Below, in pieces: positions 59,880-64,000 of a stretch of DNA of 64,000 nucleotides. Under the pieces are notes generated by a model, which worked only from the letters and a program-made list of their open reading frames with translations, made no database searches and was not told the DNA's origin. Origin of the DNA: Pseudomonas haemolytica. GTDB lineage: Bacteria; Pseudomonadota; Gammaproteobacteria; Pseudomonadales; Pseudomonadaceae. The number at the start of each line of letters is the position of its first letter. Within the stretch, counting starts at the first letter, position 1. The position numbers and the translations under genes are program-made. The DNA lies in assembly GCF_009659625.1 (NCBI RefSeq), contig NZ_VOIW01000004.1, positions 248,001 to 312,000 of the forward strand. Reading direction: 5' to 3'.

Positions 59880-61559
59880 ATGAGTAACAAGAATAACGAT
59901 GACTTGAAACGCCAGGCCTCGGAAAACACCCTGGGGCTGAACCCGATCATCGCGTTACGCAAAAAGGATTTATTGGCCTCGGCCAGGATGGTGCTGACCC
60001 AAGCCATCAAGCAACCGTTGCACAGCGTCAAGCACGTCGCCCATTTTGGCGTCGAATTGAAGAATGTGATGCTCGGCAAATCCCCACTGGTACCCGAGGG
60101 CGACGACCGTCGCTTCAACGACCCGGCCTGGAGCCAGAACCCGCTCTACAAACGTTATCTGCAGACTTACCTGGCGTGGCGCAAGGAACTTCACGACTGG
60201 ATCGACGACAGCAACCTGTCGGCACACGACATCAGCCGCGGCCACTTCGTGATCAACCTGATGACCGAAGCCATGGCCCCCACCAACAGCGCGGCCAACC
60301 CGGCGGCGGTCAAACGCTTCTTTGAAACCGGCGGTAAAAGCCTGCTCGATGGCTTGTCCCACCTGGCCAAGGACATGGTGCACAACGGCGGCATGCCCAG
60401 CCAGGTCAACATGGGCGCCTTTGAAGTCGGCAAGACCCTGGGCACCAGCGAAGGCGCGGTGGTGTTTCGCAACGATGTGCTGGAGCTGATCCAGTACAAG
60501 CCCATCACCGAGCAGGTACACGAGCGCCCACTGCTGGTAGTGCCACCGCAAATCAACAAATTCTATGTATTCGACCTGTGCCCGGATAAGAGCCTGGCGC
60601 GCTTCTGCCTGCGCAATGGGCAACAGACTTTTATCATCAGTTGGCGCAACCCCACCAAGGCCCAGCGCGAATGGGGGCTGTCGACCTATATCGAGGCGCT
60701 CAAGGAAGCGGTCGATGTGGTCACGGCGATTACCGGTAGCAAGGACGTGAATATGCTCGCTGCCTGCTCCGGTGGCATCACCTGCACGGCGCTGCTGGGC
60801 CACTACGCGGCGCTGGGGGAGAAGAAGGTCAACGCCCTGACCCTGCTGGTAAGCGTGCTGGACACTACCCTGGATACCCAGGTGGCGCTGTTTGTGGACG
60901 AGCAGACGCTGGAAGCGGCCAAGCGCCATTCGTACCAGGCAGGCGTGCTGGAGGGCCGCGACATGGCCAAGGTATTCGCCTGGATGCGCCCCAACGACCT
61001 GATCTGGAACTACTGGGTCAATAATTACCTGCTGGGCAACGAGCCACCGGTGTTCGACATCCTGTTCTGGAACAACGACACCACACGCTTGCCGGCAGCG
61101 TTCCATGGCGACCTGATCGAACTGTTCAAGAACAACCCATTGGTACGCGCCAACGCCCTGGAAGTGTGCGGCACGCCCATCGACCTCAAGCAGGTCACCG
61201 CCGATATCTACTCCCTGGCCGGCACCAACGATCACATCACGCCGTGGCAGTCCTGCTACAAGTCGGCGCAATTGTTTGGCGGCAAGGTGGAGTTTGTGCT
61301 GTCCAGCAGCGGGCATATCCAGAGCATACTCAACCCACCGGGCAACCCCAAGGCGCGCTACCAGACCGGCGAAGGCCTGGCGGGCAAGCCGCTTGAGTGG
61401 CAGGAAAATGCGACCAAGCACACCGATTCATGGTGGTTGCATTGGCAAGTGTGGCAGGCGGAGCGGGCGGGCAAATTGAAAAAAGCACCGGCGACATTAG
61501 GCAATAAAACCTATGCCGCAGCCGAAGCGGCGCCAGGTACCTATGTACATGAGCGGTAG
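59880..61559 (+). CDS. phaC1: Class II polyhydroxyalkanoate synthase PhaC1
   Basis: A 559-residue polymerase of medium-chain (R)-3-hydroxyacyl-CoA. The lipase-like box is LAACSGG with nucleophile Cys296, and the C-terminal catalytic Asp and His lie in SLAGTNDHITPW and SSSGHIQSI. The characteristic FVINLMTEAMAPTN and PPQINKFYVFDL segments are present and the length is typical. It acts at the surface of PHA granules. It is the first gene of the phaC1-phaZ-phaC2 order, with a possible RpoN promoter in the roughly 250-base leader. Confidence 0.97.
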   Translation: MSNKNNDDLKRQASENTLGLNPIIALRKKDLLASARMVLTQAIKQPLHSVKHVAHFGVELKNVMLGKSPLVPEGDDRRFNDPAWSQNPLYKRYLQTYLAWRKELHDWIDDSNLSAHDISRGHFVINLMTEAMAPTNSAANPAAVKRFFETGGKSLLDGLSHLAKDMVHNGGMPSQVNMGAFEVGKTLGTSEGAVVFRNDVLELIQYKPITEQVHERPLLVVPPQINKFYVFDLCPDKSLARFCLRNGQQTFIISWRNPTKAQREWGLSTYIEALKEAVDVVTAITGSKDVNMLAACSGGITCTALLGHYAALGEKKVNALTLLVSVLDTTLDTQVALFVDEQTLEAAKRHSYQAGVLEGRDMAKVFAWMRPNDLIWNYWVNNYLLGNEPPVFDILFWNNDTTRLPAAFHGDLIELFKNNPLVRANALEVCGTPIDLKQVTADIYSLAGTNDHITPWQSCYKSAQLFGGKVEFVLSSSGHIQSILNPPGNPKARYQTGEGLAGKPLEWQENATKHTDSWWLHWQVWQAERAGKLKKAPATLGNKTYAAAEAAPGTYVHER

Positions 61560-61601
61560 ATTGGAGCGTATTCCTCCTGTAACACTTCACAGGGCTTGAG
61601 C

Positions 61602-62447
61602 ATGCCGCAACCGTTCATCTTCCGTACCATCGACCTGGATGGCCAGACCATCCGCACGGCGGTACGCCCGGGCAAGCCTCACTTGACGCCGTTGCTGATT
61701 TTCAACGGCATTGGCGCCAACCTTGAGTTGGTGTTTCCGTTCGTCCAGGCCTTGGACCCGGATCTGGAAGTGATCGCCTTCGACGTGCCCGGTGTCGGTG
61801 GTTCATCGACGCCTAAGCGACCTTATCGCTTCCCTGGCCTGGCCAAACTTACCGCACGCATGCTCGATTACCTCGACTACGGCCAGGTGAACGCGGTGGG
61901 TGTGTCCTGGGGCGGGGCGCTGGCGCAGCAGTTCGCCTATGACTACCCGGAACGCTGCAAGAAGCTGATCCTGGCGGCGACGGCTGCCGGGGCCTTTATG
62001 GTGCCGGGCAAACCGAAAGTGCTGTGGCTGATGGCCAGCCCCCGGCGCTATATCCAGCCATCCCACGTGGTGCGCATTGCACCGATGATTTATGGCGGTT
62101 CGTTTCGCCGCGATTCGAACCTGGCCGCCGAACACGCGAGCAAAGTACGCTCGGCCGGCAAGCTGGGTTACTACTGGCAGCTGTTCGCCGGGGTGGGCTG
62201 GACCAGCATTCATTGGCTGCACAAGATCCGCCAGCCCACCCTGGTGCTGGCCGGGGACGATGACCCGCTGATCCCGCTGATCAACATGCGCCTGCTCGCC
62301 TGGCGTATTCCCAACGCGCAGTTGCACATCATCGATGATGGCCACCTGTTCCTGATCACTCGGGCCGAAGCCGTGGCGCCGATCATCATGAAGTTTCTCG
62401 AGGAGGAGCGCCTGCGCGCCGTGATACATCCGCGCCCGGCGGTGTGA
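61602..62447 (+). CDS. phaZ: Intracellular PHA depolymerase
   Basis: A 281-residue alpha/beta hydrolase that mobilises stored medium-chain polyester. The nucleophile Ser102 is in GVSWGGAL, Asp in AGDDDPLIPL and His in DDGHLFLI. ATG 61602 gives the standard start PQPFIFRTIDLDGQ; TTG six bases upstream is in frame but unlikely. It lies between the two synthase genes, 42 bases after phaC1, so synthesis and breakdown are co-encoded. Confidence 0.96.
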   Translation: MPQPFIFRTIDLDGQTIRTAVRPGKPHLTPLLIFNGIGANLELVFPFVQALDPDLEVIAFDVPGVGGSSTPKRPYRFPGLAKLTARMLDYLDYGQVNAVGVSWGGALAQQFAYDYPERCKKLILAATAAGAFMVPGKPKVLWLMASPRRYIQPSHVVRIAPMIYGGSFRRDSNLAAEHASKVRSAGKLGYYWQLFAGVGWTSIHWLHKIRQPTLVLAGDDDPLIPLINMRLLAWRIPNAQLHIIDDGHLFLITRAEAVAPIIMKFLEEERLRAVIHPRPAV

Positions 62448-62536
62448 AGGACCACACCACCGCGCAACTTGCCAGGAACCGACTATGGTTCTGAATTGGC
62501 GTGCCTGTTGTTGCCTTGACGAAGGAGTGTTGGCTC

Positions 62537-64000
62537 ATGCGAGAAAGACCCGTGACGAACCCGGCGCCCACCCCTGCTGCGTTCATCAATGCACAAAATG
62601 CGATCACCGGTCTCAGGGGGCGGGATCTGCTGTCGACCCTGCGCAGCGTGGCCGCCCATGGTTTGCGCAACCCTGTGCATACCGCCCGTCATGCCCTGGC
62701 GCTGGGCGGCCAACTGGGCCGCGTGCTGCTGGGTGAAACCGTGCATGAACCCAACCCCAGGGACAGTCGCTTCACAGACCCCACCTGGACGCTCAACCCA
62801 CTGTACCGGCGCAGCTTGCAGGCCTATCTGAGCTGGCAGAAACAGACGCGTCACTGGATCGATGACAGTAGCCTGAACGCCGATGACCGGGCCCGCGCGC
62901 ACTTCGCTTTTTCCCTGCTCAACGATGCAGTCTCACCCTCCAACACCCTGCTCAACCCGCTGGCGATCAAAGAACTGCTCAACTCCGGCGGTAACAGCGT
63001 AGTGCGCGGCGTGAGCAACTTGTTCGAAGACCTGCTGCACAACAATGGGCTGCCGCGCCAGGTCAGCAAGCACGCCTTCGAAGTCGGCAAGACGGTGGCG
63101 ACCACGCCCGGCTCGGTGGTGTTTCGCAACGAGCTGCTGGAACTGATCCAGTACAAGCCCATGAGCGAAAAACAGTACGCCAAGCCGCTGCTGGTGGTGC
63201 CGCCGCAAATCAACAAGTACTACATCTTCGACCTGAGCCCGGCTAACAGCTTTGTGCAGTACGCGCTGAAAAACGGGCTGCAGACGTTCATGGTCAGTTG
63301 GCGCAACCCGGACGTGCGCCATCGTGAATGGGGCCTGTCCACCTACGTAGCGGCGCTGGAAGAAGCACTCAACGTGTGCCGGGCGATCACCGGCGCCCGC
63401 GAGGTCAACCTGATGGGCGCCTGCGCCGGTGGCCTGACCATCGCCGCCCTGCAAGGCCACCTGCAAGCCAAGCGCCAGTTGCGGCGCATCTCCAGCGCCA
63501 GTTACCTGGTAAGCCTGCTGGACAGCCAGATCGACAGCCCGGCTACTTTGTTCGCGGATGAGCAAACCCTGGAGGCCGCCAAGCGCCGCTCCTACCAGCA
63601 AGGCGTGCTGGACGGCCGCGACATGGCCAAGGTGTTTGCCTGGATGCGCCCCAACGACCTGATCTGGAGCTACTGGATCAACAATTACCTGCTGGGCAAG
63701 GAGCCGCCGGCCTTCGACATCCTGTACTGGAACAACGACAACACGCGCCTGCCCGCCGCCTTGCACGGCGACCTGCTGGACTTCTTCAAGCACAACCCCC
63801 TGAGCCACCCCGGCGGGCTGGAGGTGTGCGGCACACCTATCGACTTGCGCAAGGTCACGGTGGACAGCTTCAGCGTGGCCGGGATCAACGACCACATCAC
63901 GCCGTGGGACGCGGTGTATCGCTCCACCCAACTGCTGGGCGGCGAGCGGCGCTTTGTGCTGTCCAACAGCGGGCATATCCAGAGCATCCTCAACCCGCCG
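62537..64000 (+). CDS. phaC2: Class II polyhydroxyalkanoate synthase PhaC2, 3' end beyond window
   Basis: The first 488 codons of a second synthase, open to the window edge. It parallels PhaC1 throughout: ALNDA-type helix FSLLNDAVSPSNTLLN, PPQINKYYIFDL, and nucleophile Cys296 in GACAGGL, with Asp/His in VAGINDHITPWD and SNSGHIQSI at the very end. AAGGAG lies about 10 bases before ATG 62537. PhaC2 usually overlaps PhaC1 in substrate range and sits before phaD. Only about 70 codons should be missing. Confidence 0.95.
   Translation, partial: MRERPVTNPAPTPAAFINAQNAITGLRGRDLLSTLRSVAAHGLRNPVHTARHALALGGQLGRVLLGETVHEPNPRDSRFTDPTWTLNPLYRRSLQAYLSWQKQTRHWIDDSSLNADDRARAHFAFSLLNDAVSPSNTLLNPLAIKELLNSGGNSVVRGVSNLFEDLLHNNGLPRQVSKHAFEVGKTVATTPGSVVFRNELLELIQYKPMSEKQYAKPLLVVPPQINKYYIFDLSPANSFVQYALKNGLQTFMVSWRNPDVRHREWGLSTYVAALEEALNVCRAITGAREVNLMGACAGGLTIAALQGHLQAKRQLRRISSASYLVSLLDSQIDSPATLFADEQTLEAAKRRSYQQGVLDGRDMAKVFAWMRPNDLIWSYWINNYLLGKEPPAFDILYWNNDNTRLPAALHGDLLDFFKHNPLSHPGGLEVCGTPIDLRKVTVDSFSVAGINDHITPWDAVYRSTQLLGGERRFVLSNSGHIQSILNPP

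Overview
The window is chromosomal DNA from a fluorescent Pseudomonas, most probably the P. fluorescens subgroup. The evidence is the gene set and order (zapA, cvrA, mscK, selO; pilMNOPQ-aroK-aroB-damX-gltBD; priA-argS-hslVU-phaC1ZC2), the high GC content, and ten REP/REPIN elements. Eight of the ten have arms of the GTGGGAGGGGGCTTGC type that I recall as abundant in P. fluorescens SBW25. No tRNA, rRNA, CRISPR array, prophage or transposase gene was seen.

Layout. 1-2.6 kb: an unassigned edge segment, zapA with its coiled-coil partner, and a chemoreceptor. 2.8-9.5 kb: K+/H+ antiporter cvrA, mechanosensitive channel mscK and AMPylase selO. 9.5-11.7 kb: a higBA toxin-antitoxin pair with a twin-repeat candidate operator, trxC, and an orphan parA. 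12.07-29.4 kb: a long co-directional run of tightly overlapping genes forming an aryl polyene (APE) pigment cluster. It encodes two ACPs, ketosynthase and chain-length factor, ketoreductase, dehydratases, an AMP ligase, an aromatic ammonia-lyase, acyl- and glycosyltransferases, a methyltransferase, a flavoprotein with a halogenase-like motif, and a LolA/MMPL/lipoprotein export set. 29.5-31.8 kb: divergent LysR regulator and MFS transporter. 31.9-39.1 kb: hemE, gltD, gltB. 39.5-46.4 kb: a pilMNOPQ-aroK-aroB-damX block in which the pilus genes are reduced (short PilM, PilO-PilP fusion, PilQ without AMIN domains). 46.6-54.3 kb: PBP1A, malic enzyme, nuclease, rpmE, priA. 54.5-59.1 kb: argS, a SPOR protein and hslVU with a clear heat-shock promoter. 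59.2-64 kb: a DUF971 protein and the PHA storage locus phaC1-phaZ-phaC2, the last cut by the window edge.

How it works together. The APE genes can supply an aromatic starter (ammonia-lyase, ligase), extend it on ACPs (KS/CLF, KR, DH), decorate it, couple it to a lipid and move it to the outer membrane. The pil/aro/dam/glt block joins a DNA-uptake or pilus-like assembly platform to chorismate and glutamate synthesis. The pha locus stores carbon as medium-chain polyester.

The most unusual observations are a REPIN lying in frame inside the signal-peptide region of the APE LolA-like gene, an rpmE terminator embedded in the first codons of the downstream nuclease gene, the reduced pilM/pilO-P/pilQ set, the WxWxIP flavoprotein in the APE cluster, and a perfect hairpin at the selO ribosome-binding site. 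I do not see a wholly undescribed system. The APE cluster is a known class, and the novelty lies in local architecture.
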